64,000 nucleotides of DNA, from positions 62,001-126,000 of the forward strand of contig NZ_JAAGWD010000005.1 in NCBI RefSeq assembly GCF_010686685.1, written 5' to 3'. This document shows positions 8,394-17,343 of this stretch, in pieces. The number at the start of each line of letters is the position of its first letter. The stretch's first letter is position 1. A program made the position numbers and the translations under genes. This DNA comes from Pontibacter burrus. Its GTDB lineage: Bacteria > Bacteroidota > Bacteroidia > Cytophagales > Hymenobacteraceae. The notes beneath the pieces are model-generated. The model did not search any database. It saw nothing but the letters and a program-made list of their open reading frames with translations, and was not told the origin of the DNA.

Positions 8394-10736
8394 ATGAAGA
8401 AACAACTACTCTCCTTTACTTTCCTTATTCTCTCAGCTAAAGTTGCCACGCCCACCACGCTGCTGGCACAAAAACAAAAGCCAAAATTTGAACCCGAAGA
8501 ATTGGCTAACCCATTGATGGGCACTGATTCCAAGGTAATTATGTCGAATGGGAACACCTACCCTGCCGTGGCGGTGCCCTGGGGCATGAACCTGTGGACA
8601 GCACAAACCGGCAAGATGGGAAACGGCTGGGCCTACACCTACGACGATGACAAGATCAGGGGCTTTAAGCAAACCCACCAGCCTTCGCCGTGGATGAACG
8701 ATTACGGCCAGTTTGTGATCATGCCGGTAACCGGTAAAGCCAGATTCGACCAGGATGCCCGCGCCAGCTGGTTCTCTCATAAATCAGAAATCGCCAAGCC
8801 CTACTACTACAGCGTTTACCTGGCAGACCATGATGTAACGACCGAATTCACTCCTACCGAACGGGCCGCACAATTCCGCATCACCTATCCTAAATCCGAT
8901 AGCTCTTTTATTGTGATCGACGCGCTCGACAAAGGCTCTTACATCAAGGTTATTCCCTCAGAAAACAAGATAGTAGGTTATACAACCCGCGCAGCCCGCA
9001 GCAACCCAGTCGACTTCAAGAACCACTTTGTTATCTATAGTGATAAGCCATTTACGGTAAATTATGCCTGGCAGGACTCGGTGCTTGTAAAAGGCAAACT
9101 GGAAATGAAGGCCAACCATGCCGGTGCTATAGTTGGTTTTAAAACAACCAAAGGCGAAAAAGTGAACCTGCGTGTGGCGTCTTCTTTTATAAGCCTGGAG
9201 CAGGCCGAACTTAACCTGAAACGCGAACTGACCAACGACGACTTTGAGGCTACCAAGCAGAAAGCCAAGTCGCTCTGGAACCAGGCCATGAGCCGCATTA
9301 CCGTAGAGGGTGGCACCGAGGAGCAACTACGCACGTTCTATAGTTGCTTGTATCGCACGCTGTTCTTCCCGCACAAAATGTACGAGTTAGATGCAAATAA
9401 CAAACCTGTACACTATAGCCCTTACGATGGCAAGACATACCCTGGCTACCGTTTTGCCGGCACTGGCTTCTGGGACACTTTCCGGGCGCTTTACCCCTTC
9501 CTGAACCTGGTGTATCCCAGTATAAATAAAGAAATGCAGGCTGGCCTGGTAAACGATTACAAAGAAGGTGGCTGGCTTCCCGAGTGGTCGAGCCCGGGCT
9601 ATGCCAATATCATGATAGGGAATAACTCTGCGTCGGTAGTGGCAGATGCTTACCTAAAAGGCCTGCGTGGCTATGACATTAATACCTTGTATGAAGCTTT
9701 GCTGCATGGCGCCAACAACGAAGGTCCTATTACAGCCATTGGGCGTGCAGGTGTGGAATACTATAACAAGCTGGGTTATGTGCCTTACGATGTAAAGATC
9801 AACGAGAACGCTGCCCGTACGTTGGAGTATGCTTACGACGATTTTGCCATTTACCAACTAGCCAAAGCACTGAACCGGCCGCAGGAAGAAATTGACCTGT
9901 ACGCCAAGCGCAGCCAGAACTATCGCAATTTATTTGACCCCGCCACCGGCCTGATGCGCGGCAAGAACCAAGACGGTACATTTCAGTCTCCTTTTAACCC
10001 GTTTAAGTGGGGCGATGCCTTTACCGAAGGCAACAGCTGGCACTATAGCTGGTCGGTTTTCCATGATGTGCAGGGGCTCATCGACCTGATGGGTGGCAAA
10101 AAGAACTTTGTGGCGAAACTGGATTCGGTATTCACTCTGCCACCAGTTTATGATGAGAGTTATTATGGCAGCGTGATACACGAGATTCGTGAAATGCAGA
10201 TCGCCAACATGGGCCAGTACGCACACGGTAACCAGCCTATCCAGCACATGATCTACCTGTACAATTATGCCGGAGAACCCTGGAAAACGCAATACTGGGC
10301 ACGCGAAACCATGAACCGCATGTACCTGCCAACCCCAGACGGCTACTGCGGCGACGAAGACAACGGCCAGACTTCGGCCTGGTATATTTTCTCTGCGATG
10401 GGCTTCTATCCGGTTACACCTGCGGTAAACCAGTATGTAATGGGTGCACCACTGTTTAAGAAAATAACTATAAAACTGGAAAACGGGAAAGAGTTTGTGA
10501 TCGAAGCGCCGGATAACAGCAAAGAAAACCTGTACATACAGAAAGCTACCCTTAACGGAAAGAAATTTGAAAAGAACTGGATCTCGCATGAAGACATCCT
10601 GAAAGGCGGAAGGCTTAAAATCAAGATGGGTGCCGAACCTAACAGGAGCCGTGGCACACAGGCCGATGCTGTGCCTTATTCTTTCTCCAATGATCAAAAA
10701 GCTATTCCAGCACCAACAGCAAACGTCCAAAACTAA
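8394..10736 (+). CDS. GH92 family alpha-mannosidase, secreted
   Basis: A 780-residue exo-acting glycoside hydrolase of family GH92, calcium-dependent inverting enzymes that remove alpha-mannose from N-glycans and mannans. A signal peptide covers about residues 1-25. The N-terminal beta-sandwich domain starts with N-P-L-M-G-T-D-S; the catalytic (alpha/alpha)6 region carries G-T-G-F-W-D-T-F-R-A-L-Y-P, E-G-N-S-W-H-Y-S-W-S-V-F-H-D-V-Q-G-L, H-G-N-Q-P-I-Q-H-M-I-Y-L and G-D-E-D-N-G-Q-T-S-A-W-Y-I-F-S-A-M-G-F-Y-P-V, which includes the expected catalytic acids. Only 5 bp separate it from the sugar permease, so they are one operon. Confidence 0.93.
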   Translation: MKKQLLSFTFLILSAKVATPTTLLAQKQKPKFEPEELANPLMGTDSKVIMSNGNTYPAVAVPWGMNLWTAQTGKMGNGWAYTYDDDKIRGFKQTHQPSPWMNDYGQFVIMPVTGKARFDQDARASWFSHKSEIAKPYYYSVYLADHDVTTEFTPTERAAQFRITYPKSDSSFIVIDALDKGSYIKVIPSENKIVGYTTRAARSNPVDFKNHFVIYSDKPFTVNYAWQDSVLVKGKLEMKANHAGAIVGFKTTKGEKVNLRVASSFISLEQAELNLKRELTNDDFEATKQKAKSLWNQAMSRITVEGGTEEQLRTFYSCLYRTLFFPHKMYELDANNKPVHYSPYDGKTYPGYRFAGTGFWDTFRALYPFLNLVYPSINKEMQAGLVNDYKEGGWLPEWSSPGYANIMIGNNSASVVADAYLKGLRGYDINTLYEALLHGANNEGPITAIGRAGVEYYNKLGYVPYDVKINENAARTLEYAYDDFAIYQLAKALNRPQEEIDLYAKRSQNYRNLFDPATGLMRGKNQDGTFQSPFNPFKWGDAFTEGNSWHYSWSVFHDVQGLIDLMGGKKNFVAKLDSVFTLPPVYDESYYGSVIHEIREMQIANMGQYAHGNQPIQHMIYLYNYAGEPWKTQYWARETMNRMYLPTPDGYCGDEDNGQTSAWYIFSAMGFYPVTPAVNQYVMGAPLFKKITIKLENGKEFVIEAPDNSKENLYIQKATLNGKKFEKNWISHEDILKGGRLKIKMGAEPNRSRGTQADAVPYSFSNDQKAIPAPTANVQN

Positions 10737-10741
10737 ACCCG

Positions 10742-12160
10742 ATGGCAACTATAACCCCAACCGCCCCTGAAGAAGCAACTGCCCAGTCGGCAGCGCTTTC
10801 TCCGGATTACAAAAACTATACTTCGCCGCTTGTAGTGGTTACTCTGCTGTTTTTTATGTGGGGCTTTATCACCTGCATGAACGACATTCTGATCCCGAAA
10901 ATGCAGCATGTTTTCAAGTTGCAGTTCTGGCAGGCCATGCTCATCCAGACCGCTTTTTTCGGGGCATACTTCATTGTCTCGTTTCTATACTTTTTGCTAT
11001 CTACTACCAAAGGAGATCCAATCCTGAAGATCGGGTACAAGAATGGCATTATCATAGGTCTGATAGTAGCGGCTTTGGGCTGTACCTTGTTTTATCCGGC
11101 GGCCATACTCCATAGCTATAGTTTCTTCCTGATGGCGCTGTTTGTGCTGGCTTCAGGCATTACGGTGCTGCAGATCACAGCTAACCCATATGTGGCGATA
11201 CTTGGTCCACCCCAAAACTCTTCGAGCCGCATGAATCTGTCGCAGGCAGTGAACTCGTTCGGTACCACTATTGCCCCTATCATCGGCGGCTATCTTATTT
11301 TTGATTATGTAGCATCCGCTGACATCGATAGTGCAGACTCGGTGAAACTGCCCTACTTGGGGCTCGCAGCGCTTCTCCTTCTGATTGCTGCTCTCATTAA
11401 AATAGCTCGTCTTCCACGCCTGGAAGGTACGGGTAAAATAGAGACTGGAGCAGGTGCCGTAAAGCATCGGCACCTGGTGCTCGGCATCATCTGCATTTTT
11501 ATGTATGTCGGCGCTGAAGTTAGTATTGGTAGCGCGTTGATCAACTACATTAAGCTACCACATATCACCGGATTAACCGAATCTGAAGCAAAGCATTATC
11601 TCGCCTTTTATTGGGGTGGTCTTATGATTGGGCGTTTCTTTGGAGCAATTGCGCTGAGCACAATTAAGCGGTTGGGCAAGTTTATTGTAATTGTTTTCAT
11701 CACCCTTGTCACTTTCCTTACAGTTTATTTCCTGTATGACCTTGAGCAGGCACTGATTATACTTGGCTTAATTGCGTTGAATTTAGCCGTATTGCTGTTA
11801 GCAAGATTCATCCCGAACAGAACAGTTGCCTTTTTTGCCATAGCGGTTATAGGCTTGCTGTTAATAGGAGTACTAGCAGAAGGTTCTTTGGCTATGTGGG
11901 CCATCATTGCGATTGGTCTGTTTAACTCGGTTATGTTCCCGACTATCTTCGACTTAGCAATTAAAGGCCTCGGAAGAAATACCAGTCAAGGCTCATCGCT
12001 GTTGGTGATGGCTATAGTTGGCGGGGCCATAATACCGCCATTGCAAGGTTTATTCGCTGACCTTAGCGGCAATCTGCAGCTATCGTTTATAGTGCCGATG
12101 CTTTGCTATGCATTCATCGTTTACTATGGCTTTGCGGGGTATAAGGTGAGAAGGACTTAA
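10742..12160 (+). CDS. Sugar MFS transporter, FucP/NagP-like
   Basis: A 472-residue inner-membrane permease of the major facilitator superfamily with about 12 membrane helices. It has the fucose-permease group signature near the first helices (F-F-M-W-G-F-I-T-C-M-N-D-I-L-I-P, about 37-52) and N-P-Y-V-A-I-L-G in helix 5. Such carriers bring hexoses (fucose, glucose/galactose, GlcNAc, mannose) into the cytosol with protons. Given the GH92 gene directly upstream and a ROK kinase in the facing operon, mannose is the likeliest cargo; that is inference. The start ATG at 10742 lies 5 bp after the GH92 stop. Confidence 0.92.
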   Translation: MATITPTAPEEATAQSAALSPDYKNYTSPLVVVTLLFFMWGFITCMNDILIPKMQHVFKLQFWQAMLIQTAFFGAYFIVSFLYFLLSTTKGDPILKIGYKNGIIIGLIVAALGCTLFYPAAILHSYSFFLMALFVLASGITVLQITANPYVAILGPPQNSSSRMNLSQAVNSFGTTIAPIIGGYLIFDYVASADIDSADSVKLPYLGLAALLLLIAALIKIARLPRLEGTGKIETGAGAVKHRHLVLGIICIFMYVGAEVSIGSALINYIKLPHITGLTESEAKHYLAFYWGGLMIGRFFGAIALSTIKRLGKFIVIVFITLVTFLTVYFLYDLEQALIILGLIALNLAVLLLARFIPNRTVAFFAIAVIGLLLIGVLAEGSLAMWAIIAIGLFNSVMFPTIFDLAIKGLGRNTSQGSSLLVMAIVGGAIIPPLQGLFADLSGNLQLSFIVPMLCYAFIVYYGFAGYKVRRT

Positions 12161-12180
12161 TTCAGTTAATGCTATTGTTC

Positions 12181-12416
12181 AACCCACCCCTCCCCCTCCA
12201 GGGAGGGGAATTTATGATACTGCTATAGTTGAAGCTATAGTTCTGTAGTTAACCTATTTGCTGGCGCGGATCTGTGATCCGTGACTTACTATACTCGTGG
12301 ATCTGTGATCCAATGGGCGGGACGCCCAACTATAGTTCGACACGAGCGAAGACGCTCACGTCTTACACGATAGGCTTATGGAGTAATTCCCCTCCTCTGA
12401 GGGGTTAGGGGTGGGT
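12181..12416. mobile_element. MITE-like intergenic element with about 31-bp terminal inverted repeats
   Basis: The left end (about 12182-12212) and the reverse complement of the right end (12384-12416) agree at most positions; both begin ACCCACCCCT and end GAGGGGAATT. Each end can also fold on itself (CCCTCC/GGAGGG; CCTC/GAGG). Inside are two copies of GGATCTGTGATCC, itself nearly palindromic (near 12268 and 12299), and a CTATAG-containing core (GCCCAACTATAGTTCG). No protein is encoded. From memory, similar C-rich/G-rich ends are frequent in Bacteroidota genomes and may be moved by REP-type transposases; none is in this window. It sits between convergent genes. Confidence 0.6.
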
Positions 12417-12465
12417 AAACTTAGTAGAGAAAAAGCAATTAACTAAGGCCATGAAATTCACCCTC

Positions 12466-12510
12466 CAAAACAAGAAAGCCTTCCCGAATTGGAAAGGCTT
12501 TCTTGTTTTG
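12466..12510. terminator. Hairpin between the convergent permease and GH92 genes
   Basis: A 19-20 bp stem (CAAAACAAGAAAGCC-TTCC pairing with GGAAAGGCTTTCTTGTTTTG, one bulge) around a 6-nt loop. It has A-rich and T-rich flanks, so it can work as an intrinsic terminator in both directions. The minus-strand GH92 stop codon is only 22 bp away. Confidence 0.75.
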
Positions 12511-12531
12511 TGGCAACCATAGTTTCAGTTG

Positions 12532-14847
12532 TTAGGGTGCTACAGCGAACAGCTTTTTGTTAGGCTTGCTGCCCATGTAAAATGTGATCTTACCACCTTG
12601 CATGATCTCCCCATGTGTCAGATAGGTACGGTTGATTGGCTGGCCGTTCAGCTCAATTTTCTGCACATACACATTGCTGTCTTTCTGGTTTTTGGTTTCG
12701 ATGGTAAAAGATTTGCCATTCTCCAGGTTTATAGTTGCCGATTTAATCGCCGGGCTGGTAATAGCATACTGGTCAGAGCCGGGAGCTACTGGGTAAAAGC
12801 CCAACGCGCTGAAGATGTACCAGGCGCTCATCTGCCCGAAGTCGTCGTTCCCGCCTAGGCCGTCTACAGTTGGTTTATACATGGCTTTAAGCACCATGCG
12901 GGTACGCTCCTGTGTTTTCCAGGGCTGGTCGGTCCAGTTGTAAAGAAAAGGCACGTGGTGCGATGGTTCGTTGCCATGCACATAGTTGCCGATAATACCT
13001 TCACGCGAAATGTCTTCGGTATTCTCGAAATATTTGTCCGGCAGTTCCATGGTAAAGAGCGAATCCAGGTGCTGGGCAAAGCGTGTCTTCCCTCCCATCA
13101 TCGCGATCATCTGCGCCGGGTCGTGTGGTACATACAAACTATAGTTCCAGGAGTTGCCCTCAATAAAGCCTTGTCCGTGCGTGTCCAGTGGGTCGAACTC
13201 TTTCTTCCAGGTACCGTCGCTCAACTTCGGGCGCATAAACCCGGATTTGGCATCGTATACATTTTTATAGTTCAAAGCACGCTTGCTAAACTCTTCATAA
13301 ATGTCCTGGCGGTTCAGCTTCTTCGCCATTTGGGCAATGCACCAGTCGTCGTAGGCATACTCCAGTGTTTTAGATACCGAAGAACCATTCTTGTCTTCAG
13401 GTACGTAACCCATATCCATGTAGTAGCCAAGTCCATCGTAGTAGCGGGTGCGAGCGGTTTGTACACAGGCATCCAGGGCGCGGTTAGCATCAAAATTGGA
13501 TATTCCTTTCATCACCATATCGGCAATTACCGGCACCGAGTGGTAGCCAATCATGCACCAGTTTTCGTTGGCGTGGTGCGACCACACAGGCAGCATTTTG
13601 TGCACGCTCTGGTCGTAGTGTGCTAACATCGATTTTACCATGTCGTTGTTGCGGGCTGGCTGTAGGATGGTGAACAACGGATGCAGAGCACGGTAGGTAT
13701 CCCAAAGCGAGAAGCTGCTATAGTTGGTAAAGCCATCGGCCTGGTGCACGTTCATATCAAGCCCTCTGTACTTTCCATCCACATCCATATAGGTAGTCGG
13801 GCCTAAAAAGGCATGGTACATGGCGGTGTAGAAATTTACCAAATCATCTTTGCCGGCATCAACTACCACTTTGTTCAGTTCCTTGTTCCAGGCGGCCTGT
13901 CCTTCGCGTTTTACTCTGTCAAAATCCCAATGCGGAATTTCAGCCCGCATGTTGGCCAAAGCGCCTTCGGTACTAACCGGCGACAAGGCAAATTTGATCT
14001 TGATCTTCTCTCCTTCTTCTGTTTTAAAATCAAAGTAGGCTCTTAGCTTTTTGCCGGCAAACTCGGGGAAGTTTTTGGTCTGGTCGAACTTGCGCCAGAA
14101 ACCTTTATATACCTGCGCCTCGGAGTAATCTTTGTTGCCATACTGGTAGAAAGGCTTGCTGAAAGCCATCGCAAAGTATACTGTGCGGGTACGCGCCCAG
14201 CCGTTTGTCTGGCGGTAACCGGTGATCAGAGTGTCGTTCTCCACGCGCACAAAGGTCCAGGTGGTTTTGCCATCATAGTTGTAAATACCCGACATCAGGT
14301 CCAGGATAATGTGCGCCTCGTCGGATTTCGGGAAAGTATACTGGTGCATACCCACGCGATTGGTGGCTGTAAGCTCTGCCAGGATGTTGTGGTCGTCGAG
14401 TTTAACTTTGTAGTAAGCTGGTTCGGCTACCTCATTGGCATGCGAGAAAGCCGAGCGGTAACCGCTTTCCGGTTTATCTTCGGTGCCAGGATTTAGTTGC
14501 AGTTTACCTGTAGTTGGCGCTATCAAGAAATCGCCCAGGTCGGAGTGGCCGGTGCCGCTGAAGTGGGTGTGGCTGAAACCAACTATCGTTTTATCATCGT
14601 GCTGGTAGCCGGCGCAGTATTTGTATACATCCTTGTTATACTTGCCGTTCACTTCATAGGGTATCGTATCGGTGTCTGGGCTCAGCTGCACCATACCAAA
14701 GGGCACAGTTGCGCCCGGATATGTATGGCCCATTTTGGCCGTACCGATCATAGGGTTCACATACTTTACAAGGTTGGGTGACTGTTTGGTTTGTGCAAAG
14801 GTTAGCAGCGGCGGAAGCAGCAGAACAGACAGTACAAGTTTCTTCAT
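12532..14847 (-). CDS. GH92 family alpha-mannosidase, secreted (second copy)
   Basis: A 771-residue GH92 enzyme with a signal peptide (1-18, ending T-F-A-Q). Motifs: V-N-P-M-I-G-T-A-K-M-G-H-T-Y-P-G-A at the N-terminal domain, F-S-L-W-D-T-Y-R-A-L-H-P, E-G-N-S-W-N-Y-S-L-Y-V-P-H-D, H-G-N-E-P-S-H-H-V-P-F-L-Y and G-L-G-G-N-D-D-F-G-Q-M-S-A-W-Y-I-F-S-A-L-G-F-Y-P-V. It is closer to the canonical Bacteroides GH92 pattern than the first copy, which has D-E-D-N-G at the last motif, so the two may differ in linkage preference. It follows the ROK kinase gene by 74 bp on the same strand. Confidence 0.93.
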   Translation of the reverse strand: MKKLVLSVLLLPPLLTFAQTKQSPNLVKYVNPMIGTAKMGHTYPGATVPFGMVQLSPDTDTIPYEVNGKYNKDVYKYCAGYQHDDKTIVGFSHTHFSGTGHSDLGDFLIAPTTGKLQLNPGTEDKPESGYRSAFSHANEVAEPAYYKVKLDDHNILAELTATNRVGMHQYTFPKSDEAHIILDLMSGIYNYDGKTTWTFVRVENDTLITGYRQTNGWARTRTVYFAMAFSKPFYQYGNKDYSEAQVYKGFWRKFDQTKNFPEFAGKKLRAYFDFKTEEGEKIKIKFALSPVSTEGALANMRAEIPHWDFDRVKREGQAAWNKELNKVVVDAGKDDLVNFYTAMYHAFLGPTTYMDVDGKYRGLDMNVHQADGFTNYSSFSLWDTYRALHPLFTILQPARNNDMVKSMLAHYDQSVHKMLPVWSHHANENWCMIGYHSVPVIADMVMKGISNFDANRALDACVQTARTRYYDGLGYYMDMGYVPEDKNGSSVSKTLEYAYDDWCIAQMAKKLNRQDIYEEFSKRALNYKNVYDAKSGFMRPKLSDGTWKKEFDPLDTHGQGFIEGNSWNYSLYVPHDPAQMIAMMGGKTRFAQHLDSLFTMELPDKYFENTEDISREGIIGNYVHGNEPSHHVPFLYNWTDQPWKTQERTRMVLKAMYKPTVDGLGGNDDFGQMSAWYIFSALGFYPVAPGSDQYAITSPAIKSATINLENGKSFTIETKNQKDSNVYVQKIELNGQPINRTYLTHGEIMQGGKITFYMGSKPNKKLFAVAP

Positions 14848-14921
14848 TCGTTTAAGAGTTAGGGCAAGTATTAAAATTTAAGGTGATATTTAAAGGTAGG
14901 CTTATTTCCGGAAACTATAAA

Positions 14922-15797
14922 CTATAGGTTTGCTGGCACCTGCCACAAACTGGCAGCACCCAGCAAAGCAGCTTCTTCACCTAACTGAGCTGTTTTTACA
15001 GGTATTGTCATTCGTTGCGCTAGTAATTTCTCCTGCAAGGCATCGCCAAACAAGTTGAAAGCCTTTGCAATGTTGCCGCCCAGTATAATTACTTCCGGCT
15101 GTTCTTGCCTCACGAAATCGCCTAAAAAAGTAGCCAGGTTATCGGCATACTCGGCAAACAACTCCTGCACTTTTGGCTCGGTTGGCAACAGCTCTACTAT
15201 ACTTTTCACATTAGCCGCTTTCCTGCCGCTCAGTTCATAAAACCGTTTTACGAACCAGCGTGAGCTTAAATATTCTTCGGCAATGCCATCACGGAAAGGG
15301 GTATCCCAAAGATTAGCGTCCCAGGATTTGCCGCCAACTGTAGTTGCCGATCCCAGTCCGGTACCTAAGGTTAAACCACTGACCCTGTTGTATCCTTGCG
15401 CTGCACCGGCAAAAGCTTCACCCAGCAAAAAACAGGGGGCATCGTTCTGGAATCGGATGTTTTGAGTATCCAGTTGCAAAGCCCCGGCCAGCAGTTCTTT
15501 TACATTTACACCATACAGAGCGTCATACTTGTCCTGGTTCTGCATCAGAGCAATGCCATTTTCATAGTCGAACGGGCCCGGCATGGCGATACCAACCTTT
15601 TTGATCTCAGTCTTATGTTTCCCTATAGTTGTAAGCATGGCACTGCTCCAACTGGCAATAATATCGGCTATACTTCCATTTGCAGCCACCGGCTGACGAG
15701 TCATCGTTTCGTGCAGGATCTTAGGGGTTGAAAGATCAACAAGGGCAGTTGTGATGTGAGTGCCTCCAATATCTGCTCCAAGTATAAGTCGGGTCAT
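14922..15797 (-). CDS. ROK family sugar kinase
   Basis: A 291-residue cytosolic protein of the ROK family. The phosphate-binding loop is L-G-A-D-I-G-G-T-H-I-T-T-A (residues 5-17); a catalytic-region motif P-G-P-F-D-Y-E-N-G and the second glycine motif L-T-L-G-T-G-L-G-S-A are present. The usual ROK zinc motif (C-x-C-G-x-x-G-C) after that is missing; the corresponding region reads W-D-T-P-F-R-D-G-I-A-E-E-Y. Members phosphorylate glucose, mannose, fructose or N-acetyl amino sugars. With the GH92 enzymes and permease it probably phosphorylates imported mannose; this is inference. Confidence 0.87.
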   Translation of the reverse strand: MTRLILGADIGGTHITTALVDLSTPKILHETMTRQPVAANGSIADIIASWSSAMLTTIGKHKTEIKKVGIAMPGPFDYENGIALMQNQDKYDALYGVNVKELLAGALQLDTQNIRFQNDAPCFLLGEAFAGAAQGYNRVSGLTLGTGLGSATTVGGKSWDANLWDTPFRDGIAEEYLSSRWFVKRFYELSGRKAANVKSIVELLPTEPKVQELFAEYADNLATFLGDFVRQEQPEVIILGGNIAKAFNLFGDALQEKLLAQRMTIPVKTAQLGEEAALLGAASLWQVPANL

Positions 15798-16098
15798 TTG
15801 GTTTTGGTTTCCTGTTGTCGGGTCAAAGTAGTGAAATTTAAGATAGCAACTACAGTTCTATTTCCAAAATGCAATGCAGGTATTAAAGACTGAAAATCAG
15901 AACTATAAAATGGCTTTACAGCGCAACTGAACATAATTATAAGCTTACTTGTACTCTGGTAACTTCGCCTGGTTTTCAGGCAATATACACCTGCCATAAT
16001 AAATTTAGAATTCTTCCTATATCTATACCAACTTATATAGTACAATATCGTTGAAAGTACTCAGTTGACATGTTGAACGTAAGCTATGCCCGCCCTCT
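15798..16098. other. Intergenic region between the divergent ROK and GT61 genes
   Basis: About 300 bp, AT-rich. An open frame of 83 codons on the minus strand (15794-16045) overlaps the ROK start and has no coding character, so I do not annotate it. No operator or hairpin stands out. Confidence 0.45.
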
Positions 16099-17343
16099 AT
16101 GAAATCAAAAATAATCCTGCAAAAGGTAGCCCGACGTGCAAATAAGTTTGCAAAGCGTTTTGTACCCTACCGTACTTACTTAAGGCCAAACGGAGTTTAT
16201 ACAATTCCATCACTTATAGCAGACACCCAAACCTCTGACGAAGGTGTTATTATCCACAGCATTTATCCGAATCATGTTACCACACTGGATATATCAGAAG
16301 AGCTTTACCAGGCGTGCTCTGAGTACTGGAAACCGCAGCGAAGTGTAATCACGGATTATGTGGTGGTAGAAGTACCCAACGGCAGACTTCATACAGACAA
16401 TGAATGCAGCATTGCTGTTGTTACCCAAAAAGGTAAACTGGTTGATAATGTTTCGCTTAGTTTAATCGATGGGAAAGTAGTAAGTCCGCAGCAAAACAAC
16501 ATTTTCAGGCAAAGCTATTTTACGGAGCCGGTTAAATTCAACGGCACTGTTTTTACCATGCTGTCAGGTGGTGCTGGTATAAATAACATTGGGCATTGGT
16601 TTCTGGATGTGCTTCCGAGACTACACCTGCTGCAGAAAAGCAGGCTGTTTGAACAGGTTGATTATTTCCTGGTGCCCAGTACCAGGTACAGCTACCAGAT
16701 TGAGACGCTTGAAATACTTGGCATTCCCAAAGAGAAAATCATTTCCGGGGAGAACTATACCCACCTGATAGCAGACCGCTTGATTGCTTCCACTGCGCCG
16801 AGAGGAAACTATACGCTGGTGCCAGAATGGCTCATAACGTACATGCGCCAGGCGTTTGTACCTGCAACAGCTGTTGCACATGATCATCAGGTAGAGTCAG
16901 AAGGGCCTTTCCTGTTCATTAGCCGAAAAGACTCCAGTATCCGAAATGTGTTGAACGAAGATGAACTGCAGCAGGTCCTCCAGCAATATGGCTTCAATAC
17001 GATCGTTTCCAGCAAACTATCCATCGCCGATAAGATACAACTGTTCTCCAGTGCCAAATTTATACTCTCTCCCACAGGTGCAGGTCTGATCAGTATGCTA
17101 TTCTGCCAGCCCGGAACCAAGCTCGTCGAGATATTTAATGAAGGCTTTGTGATTGAGCCTTTCTTTGATATTGCTACTAAACTGAAGCTGGATTACAATT
17201 ACATTATATGTAAATCGCAGGGGCGCGTTGCAAAAAATGCTACCCAGGGCCAACAAGACCATTTGCTGGTAGAAACTGAAAAAGTAGAAGCCTTACTTGA
17301 ACAATTAGTAAATCAGGATGAGCGATTAACTGCGTCTTCATGA
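16099..17343 (+). CDS. Glycosyltransferase family 61 (DUF563) protein
   Basis: A 414-residue predicted glycosyltransferase. The GT61 signature appears around residues 150-175 (G-G-A-G-I-N-N-I-G-H-W-F-L-D-V-L-P-R-L-H-L-L), and the C-terminal half has the usual F-I-S-R-K-D-S-S-I-R-N-V-L-N-E-D-E-L and L-S-P-T-G-A-G-L-I-S-M-L-F-C-Q-P-G-T motifs. The N-terminus is basic without a clear signal peptide. Bacterial GT61 proteins take part in capsule, LPS or exopolysaccharide assembly; donor and acceptor are unknown. It stands alone between the ROK gene and the sigma factor operon. Confidence 0.87.
   Translation: MKSKIILQKVARRANKFAKRFVPYRTYLRPNGVYTIPSLIADTQTSDEGVIIHSIYPNHVTTLDISEELYQACSEYWKPQRSVITDYVVVEVPNGRLHTDNECSIAVVTQKGKLVDNVSLSLIDGKVVSPQQNNIFRQSYFTEPVKFNGTVFTMLSGGAGINNIGHWFLDVLPRLHLLQKSRLFEQVDYFLVPSTRYSYQIETLEILGIPKEKIISGENYTHLIADRLIASTAPRGNYTLVPEWLITYMRQAFVPATAVAHDHQVESEGPFLFISRKDSSIRNVLNEDELQQVLQQYGFNTIVSSKLSIADKIQLFSSAKFILSPTGAGLISMLFCQPGTKLVEIFNEGFVIEPFFDIATKLKLDYNYIICKSQGRVAKNATQGQQDHLLVETEKVEALLEQLVNQDERLTASS

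Noticed and set aside
9930..10748. 272-codon minus-strand ORF inside the first GH92 gene
   Set aside because: It is antisense to highly conserved GH92 motifs; the length reflects codon bias of the real gene.
12181..12416. CRISPR-like array suspected from repeated units
   Set aside because: Only two short copies of GGATCTGTGATCC and two inverted ends occur; no regular spacer structure and no cas genes in the window.
12955..13626. 223-codon plus-strand ORF opposite the second GH92 gene
   Set aside because: Antisense to conserved GH92 sequence; no coding signature of its own.
15794..16045. 83-codon minus-strand ORF overlapping the ROK start
   Set aside because: Composition is not protein-like, it overlaps the well-supported ROK start, and it covers the probable promoter region.
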